A stretch of DNA of 64,000 nucleotides, from assembly GCA_036877525.1 (NCBI GenBank), contig JAZGTH010000075.1:5176001-5240000 (forward strand). The letters run 5' to 3'. The stretch comes from Chromobotia macracanthus (Eukaryota; Chordata; Actinopteri; Cypriniformes; Botiidae). How positions within the stretch are numbered: the first letter of the stretch is position 1; each line of letters opens with the position of its first letter. The notes beneath the pieces are model-generated. The model did no database searches. It had not been told where the DNA came from and worked only from the letters and a program-made list of their open reading frames with translations. The translations under genes and the position numbers were made by a program. Positions 22,742 through 34,518 of this stretch are shown piece by piece.

Positions 22742-22894
22742 TAAAGCTGCAATCTGTAACCTTTTTAAAAGGTACTGTAGATGGTGCAGCATTTGTAGCT
22801 TGTTCTTACAACAGTTAGAATTTAATTTGTCATCCACATCCGCAATTTTGTGTTTCAGACAGATGCAAGGCAAAAGTTATGGACTGCAGCTTTA
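22742..22894. mobile_element. Short MITE with TAAAGCTGCA/TGCAGCTTTA ends
   Basis: The left end TAAAGCTGCAATCTGTAAC and the right end GTTATGGACTGCAGCTTTA are imperfect inverse complements (about 16 of 19). TTTAAA is found at both outer borders, consistent with insertion at TTAA-like targets. It is about 153 bases long, with no coding capacity. A second copy is at 41539-41699. Elements with these ends are common in teleost genomes. Confidence 0.75.
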
Positions 22895-24935
22895 AATAGA
22901 ACTTTAAGTAGCAGCAAAAACAATTATCAGATTAGTTTCAATATTCAATAAACAAACATGCAAAAATTCATAAGTAGGATGTGTAGAGGTTTATGAATGG
23001 GTCATTCAGATTCTTCAGAAATCTGTAAACAATATTGTTGTGTAAATGATATTGTTTGCAGAATTGTTTTGGCTTTGATAATACAAACCTTGTTAACATT
23101 TTTTCTCTCTAATCCTGAAAATATGAGCTTGACTATAACTTGAATGAAAACAACTGTTTTACAGATCAGCAAGAGGAAATGATTCTTAGCAGGTCTTCCC
23201 CTTTCTTTGCACTGTCCATTTAATCCCTACGTCATCTCCACAAGCTCCAAAAACAAACACCTGAGGTACGCTGCTCTCCAGGATGAACATATGTTTATAT
23301 TTTTCTATTTACTATGGCACAGATGCTGTTTATATTCCTTTTCCTTTGATATTGTGAGGTTCTACTCAATAAACAGGGCAGCACTATGGTGTGAAGTGTG
23401 TCTTCAAGCTTTGGCAAGCTTTAATCTGCTCCCCCTTACAAACGCACCTCCCGTAGTCTGTTTACGCCATCAGCTGCTTGCCACGAACAAGCATTGTGTT
23501 AGCGCATATCTGTCACATTGGTGGCATTTTCATTGGCCAACAGAGAAGTTCCTGTAAGTTGGCTTGTTATTGGTGGAAAAGCTCTGTGAAGCCCTGGGAC
23601 GCCGGGACTGTCGTGCGTCTGGGCGCGAGGGCCTCCGAGCAGGTGTGTGAGGACAGGAGAGCTGGCTTGTGTTTGGTCCAGCTGGTGGGGCGATGTTAAA
23701 GGTATGACGACTGGGTGTGAGAAGGCTGTTTGCACACAAAGGCGCACAGAGATCTGTCACTAAAGCCCACAAACAGACCCGGCCTCAGATGGGCAGGGAG
23801 GCTCGGTGTAATTTTCAGCCAAGCCGTGAAGTTAAACAGCATTGCCAGGGGTCAGTGACACATAGGTATCGTTGAGGACGGGTGCGAGCGAACAAGCGGT
23901 TGCTTGTTTTTTTTATTTTTTTTATCTCTATCACAAACCACATGCAGGGGGTGACAGGATCACAGACTCAGAATCAAAATGCTCAAGTTAAGCCAGGAGG
24001 CTCTCACAGTCGTGATTGTTCAAGATGTTGGGCTGAAAGCAGGACAGTAAAATGGGTTAAAAATCAGACACAGAGAAAAAAGAACAAAGGCTACAGAATT
24101 GAGAGAGAAGGAGACCTATATAATCATCAGCACGCTCTTACGAGCCACTGTAAAACAGAAACACACAAGTCCTTTATGGTGGCCACTGGACTGTTGAGTC
24201 CCAGTAGTTGCCCAGCCCAAGGTCAGTGGGGCAGACAGAGCAGTTAGAGTCCTGGGCTTTCTGTGGATAAATGTCTTCCTCGTGCCACTGCTCCCAACAA
24301 CCCTCTATCTTTAATCCCTGCTGCTCCGAGTCAACTATATAAACTATTAACTTCACATCCAGTAAATCCCGCCGCAGAAAGGGGCTGTAAAATTGCACCC
24401 CCCCAGCAAACAGCACAGTAAACTGCCCTCGCTGTATAACATGATGGGGGCCAAAAACAGTCATTTCCCTCTACAGGCTTCTCAAATTGAGTCTTATCCA
24501 GTCTGCCGACGAGGTAGACCCCCACCCCACCTCACCCTCGGCCTCTCTTTTCCTTAAATCGTGCTTTCATCAGCAGCCAGTGGGATTGGGTGGAAAGGGC
24601 TGACCTTGGAGATGGGATCTTAGCAGGTTTAACGGCACCTGTCCTACAGCCAGTCAGTCCGGTTGGCCAGCTTCATTATCCCAGTGATGAGCCGACAGTC
24701 CACTGCCGTGGTTAACCTCTCACCTCCAGCGGCGCCCTGGAGCATCGAGGCGGCACACGAGAACTGTGACGGGCAAAGTTAAAGGGTCTTCTGATCTGGC
24801 TTCATTTAGATTTCACAGTACCCTCTGACCCCTCTCAGATCTTACCTCTTTTGACTTGAAACAGACACATCTGACTTAAGACACAGGTAAACTGGAACTT
24901 GGTAACTGGTAAACTTGAAAACTGGTAAACTTTAT
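22895..24935. other. Gene-free stretch
   Basis: No gene recognised. The 23.55-23.70 kb part is GC-richer (GGGACGCCGGGACTG...) and 24.65-24.78 kb contains CpGs and an AGCGGCGCCCTGG stretch. Neither shows a start, donor or domain. The 121-codon frame at 23882-24247 is Gln/Asn/Lys-rich without a recognisable family. Confidence 0.6.
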
Positions 24936-24939
24936 AAAT

Positions 24940-25065
24940 ATAACATTTTTTAATAAATAATAAATATTATATATATAATATTTTTATAAATAATATATAT
25001 TATTTTTTAATAAATAATAAATATTATATATATGTATATATATATATATATTATTATTTTTTAAC
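24940..25065. repeat. AT-rich imperfect tandem repeat
   Basis: A segment reading TTTTTTAATAAATAATAAAT followed by ATTATATATAT occurs twice, from about 24947 and from about 25005, with a (TA)n run at the right end. The unit is about 57 bases. Purely A/T except for one G, so it is an easily melted stretch. Confidence 0.7.
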
Positions 25066-25169
25066 ATATCTGGTATATGCATAAATTAAATTTAAATATC
25101 ATATAATGTATATATTTTTAACATTTCGGGGGATTGTTAAGAAAACCTGTTTCACAACAGACATTGTTA

Positions 25170-25350
25170 CCCTTACTAAAATTTACTGTGGTTTTCATAT
25201 AGTAAAAGTATAGTAACCATGTTTTTTGTTGGGTTAATTCATTTGTCAACTACAGTTTTACAGAAAATACCATAGGGAAACTATGGTTGCTGTAGCCAAA
25301 CCATGATTAATTTGTGGTTATTTTGGTTTAACTATAGTAATCAGTTTTTT
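25170..25350. mobile_element. MITE-like palindromic repeat (ACTATGGTT/AACCATAGT type)
   Basis: Repeated, alternately oriented pieces of TAGTAACCATG, AACTATGGTTGC, AAACCATGATTAATTTGTGG and AACTATAGTAATC occur within 180 bases. This self-complementary pattern is a familiar short non-coding element of fish genomes. Exact borders are unclear; just to its right the 16-mer GTTGGACACTAGTGGC (25384) recurs at 28645. Confidence 0.5.
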
Positions 25351-25399
25351 TTTGGTGAGGGAATTTTTGTGAGGGTAGTTTTGGTTGGACACTAGTGGC

Positions 25400-28300
25400 A
25401 CAGAAATTACACCTTTTCAGTATTTAACCCCAAATTAAAACTCCATCCTGTATCGAATGCACAGAAATGTGTTCTGATTGGCTCTTCATGTTTTTTTTTG
25501 CTCTCCTCATTCCCAGATCAACCTCCCTCTCCTCCCACATTTGTCATCCACTGCATGTCCAGCCAGCAGGGGAGGTGAAATCGCATTCTCTGCGCTTTCC
25601 ATTGCTGACCTGAATACGCCTGCTGTCTCCAATAACAGCTTTAAGAGTTCAGAAATGAAGATGAGACTTAATGAGAAATAAAATTGGGGAAATAAACAAG
25701 GAAAGGAACAGTACCTATCTGCATAGTGGTTAAGAGAGAGTGTGATGGTGGAATGGGGTCAGATGGTACTTGGACATCATCATGAAAGCTCTGCCAGTTT
25801 TAGTGCCGTTCGGCCCCTCAGTCTGACACCATATCCTGCCCTAATGCCCCCATGACCATGTCTGGTCCAGAGCCTGCTGGCAGAGGCCGACCTCCCCTGA
25901 CTCACCTCTATTAGACCTTATATTGCTTCCTGAAGTTGTGGTCTGTGCTTTTTCTCCTGCAGCCTGCTGTGTGAAAGGATCTATGGACACTGTTTGTTTT
26001 CATCACTAAATTAAGTTGTTTTTATTATGGTTATGAAACTCACAGGAGGTGATGGAGACTGCTGACTTCTCTGCAAATGAGTCATCTCAGGGGGTCAGAA
26101 GGATGTAAAGCCAGGGGCCTGCTCCATGGTCTGTAACCTTTGGATTAATTTAATCTTCTCCTGCTTGGTTCCAGGTGACCATTTAACTACTTTTTCAGGA
26201 GATAACGTCTGTGTTTTGGCATATCGCCCTTAAACCTTTCACACCTCTGAGCATTTGTGTGTCTTATTTGTTTGCATGTGTTTTTTTTATTTTGCACAGT
26301 GTTAATTGAACAGTTAAAAGATCATGTATTTCTAGGTTTTCTATGCACCCAGGACCTCTATAGACTTACTATACATTTTGACTTAGTGTACATTAGAGAA
26401 GAGCAAAAGCTTGGATGGTACAAACTACAAAGGTAGGATAGATCAGTAATATTACTAGTAGTTTTTATGTTTTATAATTTAATATTTATTAATGATCAAC
26501 CCTAATTCTTATCATTATCTAATTCTGTCTGTCTGTCTGTCTATCTAATCTTTATATATACATAAATATATTTCTCATGTGTCCAGGGAGTGTTTGTCTC
26601 CAAAATATATCTGTAATTCCCAAATGTTCACTCCTATTGGAATGCACTTCCACACCAGTGTGCATTGCTGTCTCATATTCTGCCTATATTACATTACAGC
26701 ATAAAAGCGAGGAAAATGACACCACCAGGTGACCTGAATGGACTACAGAAGTTTGCTGTTTCCAAGATGGTTATTATGGCTTGAGATATATAGAAGCCTG
26801 TGCTCTCACTGCAGCAAAACTTGCACCGAGGGAGCAGCACAACAGCCCGTCTGTGAGTGGCTCCTGGTATATGATAGGCTATGAATTACATTACATCTCT
26901 AAAATGGGCCCCAGAGCTGAAGGCGCACTACATCTTAAATTTCAGGACACTGGGTGAGAAGGAGTGAGATGAAAAAAGGAAAAAAAGAGAAGAGCGAGCA
27001 AGGGAGGGAGGGTGGTGGAGAAAAAAGAAATCAGATTCAATCTTCAAGCGCCTTACAAATGTTTGCGTCAGTTTTCTTGTTTAAAGGAGAAGCCGCCGAG
27101 AAGAAGAGGTAGGAGAGAAAGTAATGTCCACGACTCCCGTTTTATTTTCTTTCCCCACCCGTTCTTCGTTTTCCCCCCAAACTGTAGTGAAAAGATTAAA
27201 TTGTTTACGAGCTCGGAGCCAGGCTGGCTAGAGAGGATGAGCCAAGAGCGACAGATATAGACATTCTAATTCGTGGCTGTACTTAGCGCCCCGGCCCCTC
27301 TCTGCTACCAGTAATTCTTTTATCTAGCTTCAACACTCCAGGCTCCAGCCACATTCGTGAAAAAAACGTAAGTGAAAGAGGCAAAAATGACTGTTTTATA
27401 CGGCATACAACTGATAAAAAAATCTCTACTTGAATACTTGATTTTCTCTTGCTTCTGTTCTTTTTTCTGACTTTCCCCTCATCTCACAAAGAGACAGAGC
27501 GACTGTAGTCTTTAACCCTTTATCTTGAGTGAACAGAAAGACGTTCGCCTGCATCCCCGCACTGAGGTTTCACCACTGGTGTGTGAATGTCCGCGTGCGC
27601 CTGTGTTTTTATGTGTGCAGTGTTTGTTTGACAGGGTTTGGTTGAGGAGTGAGGCGGCCGAGATTGGTGTGAGTTGATTTTGGTGGGTATTGGAGTTGGA
27701 GGAGTTGTGGGGGCTGGGGTGGGTGGGGTTATGGGTCTTGAGGTGGCGTGGGGGGGGTTGAAAATACAGCATAGAGAAGAATTACTGTTATCGGCAAGGC
27801 AGAAGAGAAAACCGAGAGATAAGAAACTGCGGCAGTCGGGAGAGAATCAGGCGCGCAAGAAGCCGTGTTTCAAGGGGACCCGGGTTGTAAATTCACTGGA
27901 TATTCAGAGCAAGCCGGCCCTGGCTGTCTATCACATGGGGTTCAGGGTTTTTTCTCTCTCTCTCTTTGCTCTCCCCTCTCTCTTTTTTCCTGTGGTCTGC
28001 TTCTCTGATAGAGGCATTGTGCGGGCTCCACTGTATAGAAAGCTCATCAGCTGCGTTTGCCTCTTGGGTGTTATCAACCAGTAAGGTAACTGCGCGCTTA
28101 TAGACTGCATACAGATAATAGTGGCAGAATAAAGAAGATAAAGAGGGACCTCTTCTCATTAACAGCTATCTCAGCCACTGCAGACACTGCCAGTATTGAG
28201 TGCTTAGTATGCTGAGCATAAATTAAAAAAATAAAAGACGATGAATAAAAAGGGTGGAGAACTGAAATGAATGAGGGAGGCTGTTGTAGAAGGGAAGGAC

Positions 28301-28890
28301 AGCACCCATGGCTACTTTCTTTGAGCATATAAGATGAGATGCATGGAATATGAGACGCACACTGATGCGAACATGCTCGCACGCAGACAAAATGAAACAC
28401 AACAGCATGCTGTAAGTTCTGAAGGCTTGCTGAGGAGATACGAGACAGACTCCAGTCTGAGAAGAGAAGTTTATGAGCCTTATTATTATTCAGAATCTTG
28501 TTGGGATGTGCCGGCTGTCTAATATCTGCATATCCCTCAGGAAACGTCCAGGGGAATTATACAGGACACAAAAACATCATACACAATAACACCACATAGA
28601 TCTTCTACAGAGAGGACATGCTTTTTTGATTTATTTGTATTTTTGTTGGACACTAGTGGCTCAGGTTAAGACATGCACCCTCCCCAAAAAAATAAACAAA
28701 TACACTCGCATTCATAGAAATTTCTTCACATAAGTGTAAATCTAGTGGTAACTTTTTTGTTGAGGTGACCCAGGTTTTCATTTAAAATTTTGACCATATT
28801 AATTTATTGCATTTAAAAAAGTAAGGAAATTGCAACAATTGTCATATATTACCATGACAAAATCCGCTATGACATTTTGCTAACCTTTTA
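25400..28890. other. Gene-free stretch
   Basis: No gene recognised. Noted items: a short TCTG/TCTA run near 26526-26550; purine-rich DNA at 26.96-27.03 kb; a GC-richer segment at 27.06-27.30 kb; a G-rich run with repeated GGGTGGGGTT/GGAGTTG at 27.66-27.76 kb; and a CT-rich run at about 27950-27985. The 136-codon frame at 27674-28084 begins in the G-rich run and has no domain. Confidence 0.6.
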
Positions 28891-28893
28891 AAC

Positions 28894-28972
28894 CTTTTGC
28901 ATTCCACAGGATAAAAGTCATACGAGTGATTCATGACACAAGGGTGAGTAGGTGATGACAGCATTTTCAATT
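28894..28972. mobile_element. Remnant of TTAAAGGGATAGT-family MITE
   Basis: CCTTTTGCATTCCACAGG, AAAAGTCATACGAGTG and GGGTGAGTAGGTGATGACAG in order correspond to the inner right arm of the foldback MITE at 7354-7616. The terminal part is missing. It is degraded, so older than the other copies. Confidence 0.55.
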
Positions 28973-29294
28973 CAAAGCAAATGATCTGTGGACGTATTAT
29001 TTATTTTAAAAGTTGCATTCAGAATCCACTTGGCTCAGAAACCTTTTGCCCCAGCAGTGGTGTTTCTGGTCTTTACTACTTCTTCCTAACAAATATAAAA
29101 AAAGTAACATAACTGGCACAGTTTATGTTTAGACATGCTGTAAATATCTAAACATGTTGCTTCAGGTGAACGTCTGTGTGTCCACACATAAACCAAAGGG
29201 CTTTATTATTTCTCAGAATTCACCATTGCACCCCAAACAGGCCATTGAAACACTGACAGCAGAGGGAGAGTCTTATGGTAGCTCCTCTGTCACA

Positions 29295-29327
<33 letters not shown>
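29295..29327. repeat. (CA)n microsatellite
   Basis: Uninterrupted CA dinucleotide run of about 16 units. The 85-codon frame across it shows the usual His-Thr artefact. Confidence 0.95.
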
Positions 29328-29330
<3 letters not shown>

Positions 29331-29679
29331 TCTCTCGACAGTGCTGGCGGATTAGAGCCGTTTCTGAAATGCATGGTGCTGTCTTTTTTTGAAAAGCCTT
29401 TCAACAGTTAACACCAGAGTTTAAAAAATCTTGAAAGGTGGAAAACAAAACAATGAATATACTCCCCGCTACACACGCACAGAAACCACAGTAACAATTA
29501 AGAGAGAAAATGACCAAATTGGACAGCAGAACTATGTGTTATCTTGAAGCCTGTGTGTGTGTGTGTGTGCGAGTTTGTCTTGAGCTCTAAGGATGACCAC
29601 AGAGCTGTAAATAAAGCAGCAGCCCCCCAGCCTGCCAGTTAAAGCAGACAATCCTATACTGCTCAGGCAGACGTGTTCC

Positions 29680-29955
29680 TGATAAACCGCTGCTCTCTCG
29701 CAGGCTTTACAAAAGGGCCTGGATTCATTTGCATGACACAATTGGCTTGCTGTGCTGATGTGTTGCGGCTAGACAAGTGTAGCATTACGAAGAACAAGTT
29801 ACCATGGGGAAGGTTAATGCAGACAATAAGGGAAGCAGATAATGGGAATTGGGTTCCTGTTTTTCAAACCTCTTATCTGGGAGACGAGTAAAATCAGGCA
29901 GCTTTGAATACGGGCGACCGCTTTAAAGGGCTAGTCCCCCTTGCCCGGCTGCCGC
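29680..29955. promoter_or_regulatory. CNE-like block with POU-SOX composite site
   Basis: Unique island containing ATTTGCAT (29727-29734, an octamer) followed after three bases by ACAATTG, a SOX-type core. Further right are GGTTAATGCAG, AGATAATGGGAATTGG and a GATA-like CTTATCTGG. POU-SOX pairs with a three-base gap are known from the Fgf4 enhancer. Frames crossing it have no domain. Confidence 0.45.
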
Positions 29956-30151
29956 GTTCACACAAGCATTAGGAATGATAATTTATTCATTTTGGGCATT
30001 TACATATTCGCACATGGATCTTTGTAGTGTACATGCATGATGTGATATGGCGCAGTTATGTTTTATCAACCTTGTGGTTTTAGGGTGTTTTGCTTTGTAT
30101 TAGCAGTACACATAATGCAAGGTGGCCTTCTTGTTATATAGCATATGTATT

Positions 30152-30153
<2 letters not shown>

Positions 30154-30230
<77 letters not shown>
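30154..30230. repeat. (TA)n microsatellite
   Basis: About 38 uninterrupted TA units, 77 bases. Perfect alternating TA of this length can extrude as a cruciform and is usually polymorphic. Confidence 0.97.
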
Positions 30231-30236
<6 letters not shown>

Positions 30237-30354
30237 ATGTGTAGTTATTTATCTAATCTAACATGTAGTGGTGATACATGAGAGATGTGGGGATATGGTG
30301 TCTATGTTTGTGCATGTGTGTGCCCTTGGTAGGGGTGGTCTCCAAAAGACCTAC

Positions 30355-30780
30355 GCCTCTGTTCAGCACTTGCCCGGATTCACCCAGCAGGTAAAGGCTC
30401 AATTACCATCCTTCAGCAGACCCCTAACAAGGCGACAAAAGGCCCTAATTTTTAATTTAATATTTGGGCTGCTGAAGAGAGGGGGCAGAACTGGGGGAGG
30501 TCGCCCGTCTGGGTGGAGCCTCCCACCGTGGCCTCCAGATGGGCCAGGCTGGCAGAGAGGTTGTTAAGAGCCAGGATTGAGTACCTTACATAGTGAATTA
30601 AGTTTGAACCCTGGGGTGTCTGGGTTCTACAGAGAGAAACACAACCCTGTTTCAGCTACGCTGAGCTTAGCTCGGCTTGCCTGTCAAGTTTCCCTCAACC
30701 CCCATTATCATGACATTTAAGCTATTCATTAATTAGAGTCTTGCCTGATGAGCTTTTTTCTGTTGCTCTTGTATGGAAAT
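30355..30780. promoter_or_regulatory. CNE-like block
   Basis: Unique DNA with CTCAATTACC, GGCCCTAATTTTTAATTTAATATTTGG (about 30.44-30.47 kb) and TTCATTAATTAGAGTC (ATTAATTAG at 30728-30736) around a GC-rich middle (30.48-30.56 kb). No convincing exon. The homeodomain-core clusters at both ends suggest one or two enhancers. Confidence 0.4.
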
Positions 30781-30881
30781 AAATAGAACAGGATGAGCCC
30801 CTCCCCCATCACTGTCCATAATGATGAAGCATCTGGAGATGTTTTACATGTTTCATGGTGTGCTAGTTTTCTGCTTGAGAA

Positions 30882-31002
30882 GTCTGTCTGTCTGTCTGTC
30901 CGTCTGTCTGTCTATCTATCTATCTATCTATCTCTAAATCTCTATATCTATGTCTATATATCTATATCTATCTATCTATATCTATATCTATATCTATATC
31001 TA

Positions 31003-31042
<40 letters not shown>
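30882..31042. repeat. Compound (TCTG)n(TCTA)n microsatellite
   Basis: Begins with TCTG/TCCG units, then TCTA with hexamer ATCTAT interruptions, ending in a perfect (TCTA) run. About 160 bases. The frame across it is an artefact. Confidence 0.95.
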
Positions 31043-32435
31043 CATTCTCTGTCTAATCTGCTGTTTTAAAAAGCTGAGATTCCTAGATTCACATTCTAAT
31101 CATTCTAATCACATTATTTGATAGAATTAATGGAATTTAATATTACAAACATTTTAAAATACTTCTAAATGTTTCAGGATGTTTCAGGCAGCATTAAACA
31201 AGGGCCTTCAGGTATAGCTGTCGCTACATTACACTGGGCCCAGGGCCAAATGTTTTCGGTGGCTCCCCTTTCCCCTGAGTCCAATGAGTAGACTATATGA
31301 GGCTCTGTGAGAACCTTAATGTCTTGGTGTTATGGCCCAGGTGTCTTGGGCACAAACATATAACAAACATGACTTTGGTAAGTTTATCTGTACCTCATAT
31401 ATACACACACGCATGCAAAGTACAAATATATAACACAAATGACATGACACTGTGAATGACAGATAAACATGTTTGTTGAAAAAAGGGTCTGAGATCTTTG
31501 TATATGTTTGTATCTGTATGTGTGTTTGTGTGTGTGTCTAAGAGAACAGGTTACTAAAAATAGAAAGGGATATATTTCCTCTTGGGATGACACCCCATTT
31601 GTTTTCATTTTGTAGATGGTTGTCCATGCCAGCTTACGTGGTTTTCCCTCCCTGCAGGGCTGCTCTCTCGTCCTCTTACCCCCCACCTTCTAATAATGCA
31701 CCCCCTATTATTCCCTAATGGATGGAGGACAGAAACAGTGACCTACTAAAGACCAGACAGAGAATTCACCTGTGATTTATCTATTTACTCTCACACTTCC
31801 TGCCATAGTCTAGGGCACAAATCATCCGTTACTTCCTTATTGTACTGTGTGGAGCCCGGCTCCACTTCCAGCATTTAAACCCGGACCTGAACTGGTTCAC
31901 GTGAACTTGTGTACCTAATAAAAGTTACGTTTGAGAAAAACATTAGAAATTATGGAAATTTCCTGTTTTTACATTTAGCTGATTAGAGCACTGACTCTGT
32001 AGATAGCTGATGTGCTTTTTTGATTTGGAATACAAATATTTAAAAAATAAAACTTTTGATAATGTTTTCTTGGTGTTTCACAGAGCTTCAAACAGAGGAC
32101 AAGGTACCACCATCAGGTACAGACAGAAACCCCCAAGTAAACTACAGAATCAGCCTTCTTTAATCTGTGGAGACCGTCTTCATAAAAAGCTGTGATTTCA
32201 CAATGTTTTAACAAAATGCTGATGTGTATTTGGGATAAAATTGGGAGACTTTTAAATTAAAAGAAATTTAATTAAAAAGCTGGAAAGTGCAAAAAGAGCA
32301 GGAGAAAGTGGGACGATATAAAACTGCCAGCAAATGGATTCCTCAAACCCACTCGAGGAAAACCACACAAGTCACTTAGCAAACGAATAACTTTGCTTCT
32401 ATTTTCACTTTCATATCACAACCGAATGCATTATT
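31043..32435. other. Gene-free stretch
   Basis: No gene recognised. At 32084 a good acceptor (GATAATGTTTTCTTGGTGTTTCACAG written in two parts: pyrimidine tract then CAG) precedes AGCTTCAAACAG. Possible donors at 32104 (GTACCA), 32117 (GTACAG) and 32137 (GTAAAC) are all poor, so I do not call an exon. Confidence 0.55.
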
Positions 32436-32439
32436 TAAC

Positions 32440-32575
32440 GCACGTACTTTGATGATTTTTTCTTCGCTTGTTTTGCCTCAGCCGATGTGGCGTCGGCAGA
32501 GATTGCCTTGTTAAAGATTAATAAGACTGCTGGCTTGTGATTGTTTTAAGGTTAGAACCGCCACTGATTCCGTCT
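32440..32575. promoter_or_regulatory. CNE-like block, short
   Basis: Unique sequence with CGATGTGGCGTCGG, GTTAAAGATTAATAAGAC and GTGATTGTTTTAAGG motifs. The change from AT-rich flank to balanced, CpG-containing DNA is abrupt. Confidence 0.35.
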
Positions 32576-33079
32576 GCTAGCATTGTTTGTGTGTGCGTTT
32601 TGCAGTCTGGGTATTGATCGTCTGTGTGCGTCTGTCCAGAGAGCGTTTGTTCAGTTTACCAGATGAGGCCGAGAAGAGAAGACATGGTTAGTTTGGTTGA
32701 CCTCGGTTTTCCTCCCATGGGCGGGAGATGTTGCACCTTAGCATGCGTGTATGTGTGTGGCCCCTTTAAATTTCCCATGCTAATCACGATCTGGCGTTGA
32801 CATTTGACAGAGATATAGAGCTAAGTACTTAAATGGCCGTCAGGACTGTCCATCGCTGTAAGAGCCGGATTCTCTGTCCTGCTCACATGACATGTTTCTC
32901 CTATTTTTATAACATTTCCCCGGGGAGCTTAGCATTCTGACCATGACCCATATTGACACCTTGAGCCATTGTGAGACGCAATGCTTTATGGGAAATGTAG
33001 GGATGCAATGACCTCAGCTCTCTTCATATCATCCAACTCAACCTCTTTTTTTGTTGTTGTTGACAGTGATTCATTTTAA

Positions 33080-33445
33080 AGGCCATTCCCAAATGTACAA
33101 TTAGCATGCTAGCTCTTACAGAGGTTATACCCTATCACATGTTATTGACCATTAAACTGTCAATTAACGCATTGCTTCTCCGTCCATGGGAAGGTTCTTT
33201 CTTCATTGTCCCAGACTATGAATGGGTTGATTTATGTCACAATCTCATTTTGGTGTGTTTTTATACGTGCGTTGTAAACCTTTAACGGCTAATGCATTAA
33301 CAATATCCCCTCCAATCAAATCCATGGCAACACTCTGGGTTGCGCAACACAACATTACTATCGGATTAATTGAGTCTCGCGGAAAATCGCTATACACTTG
33401 GGAATAGCTGTCCGTCCAATTGCAGCAGTAGTTAACACTGGAGGT
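33080..33445. promoter_or_regulatory. CNE-like block with TAATGCATTA palindrome
   Basis: Contains CAATTAGCATGCTAGC, GACCATTAAACTGTCAATTAACGC, the palindrome TAATGCATTA (33290-33299, a P2-type paired homeodomain dimer site), GGATTAATTGAG and TCCAATTGCAGC, with several CpGs. No coding frame. One of the richest homeodomain-core clusters in the window. Confidence 0.45.
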
Positions 33446-34209
33446 TTAGGGGATGTTTTATCTCAAATTTATCTGGAGGGAATCGGGCCGAGGTCATCGT
33501 GAGGTGGCTGTAACCCTTTTGTGTGACTCTATTGAGGTTGGAGATAAAATGTTAAAAAACAGGTTACAGTCATCTCCTCTCCAGGCTGAAAAAGATGAGG
33601 TGGGACACGCTTCAAGTACACGACGTGGGAATGTGGTTTGAAAAACACTCAGTGAGAACCAGCTCCATCATCACGCTCCAGGATAAGAAGCATCATTTTC
33701 GACATTTTCATAGCCTGTTTAACTATCCTTGTTCGCTCTCTCTAATACAGCCTCTAAATTACCATCTCAAATCTACACGCGATTTCCACACGAGACGTCT
33801 GCCCCGGAGACGAGTCGTCCACCCACCAGCCCTCAGGCTCCTTGGCATGTTTCGAACCCCAGCCACGTTCCCCCGCAAATTTCCCCGGATTAGATTTGTA
33901 AATCAAAAACCAATACATAATATGCAAGAATTAATCTGTTTTATATACCTTGGTTACATTTTTCCTGGCGCACATTTGGAAGATTTAGAATGTATTTGCG
34001 CCTGCTGGTTTCAGCCATTATATGCTTGAGTTCATACATCTATTTGTGAGGCTATAAAACAGGCATTGACTACCCATGTAAATTGTGTTCCCCACAATAA
34101 ATTATATGCATATTTGCAAAAAAAAAATACAATGACTACTATTGGTCCTCCCCGGTGTATCCAGAATACTAATAACAACTGGGCGAGACATATGCTTTCT
34201 ATGTGTTTA

Positions 34210-34518
34210 CCCAGCTAACAATTTTAGGTTGAATGAACATTTCCAAAGTGTTATTTTGAACATTCTAGAAACCTTCAAAACGTCCAGTTTTTTTAGATGT
34301 ATTAACATTATTGCTTGGTCATAAGAATGTTATTTAAACATTTTTCTACATTCTGTAATGTTTGTAAAACATTCCACTAACAATTTAAGAATAACGTTTT
34401 TGATGTGTAATATATAACATTAAGAAAACATTCTACTTTTTGTTAGTTACCAAAGAATTTTTTGAGAACTTTTAGAGAATGTTAGCCAATGTCCTAAGAA
34501 TGTTCCCTGTTAGCTTGG
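34210..34518 (+). mobile_element. CCCAGCTAACA family MITE, copy 1
   Basis: Starts CCCAGCTAACAATTTTAGGTTG and ends TGTTCCCTGTTAGCTTGG. The ends CCCAGCTAACA/TGTTAGCTGGG are short inverted repeats. The interior is AT-rich with recurrent AACGTT/AACATT words and a shared ACATTCCACTAACAATTTAAG segment. Non-coding, about 309 bases. Orientation is set by convention: the TTTTAGGTTG end is left. Confidence 0.8.

Noticed and set aside
30154..31042. Possible CRISPR-like or satellite array
   Set aside because: Simple dinucleotide and tetranucleotide microsatellites with no spacers.
33595..34029. 144-codon open frame on the + strand
   Set aside because: Mixed basic and hydrophobic composition, no recognised family, no acceptor or promoter; treated as chance.
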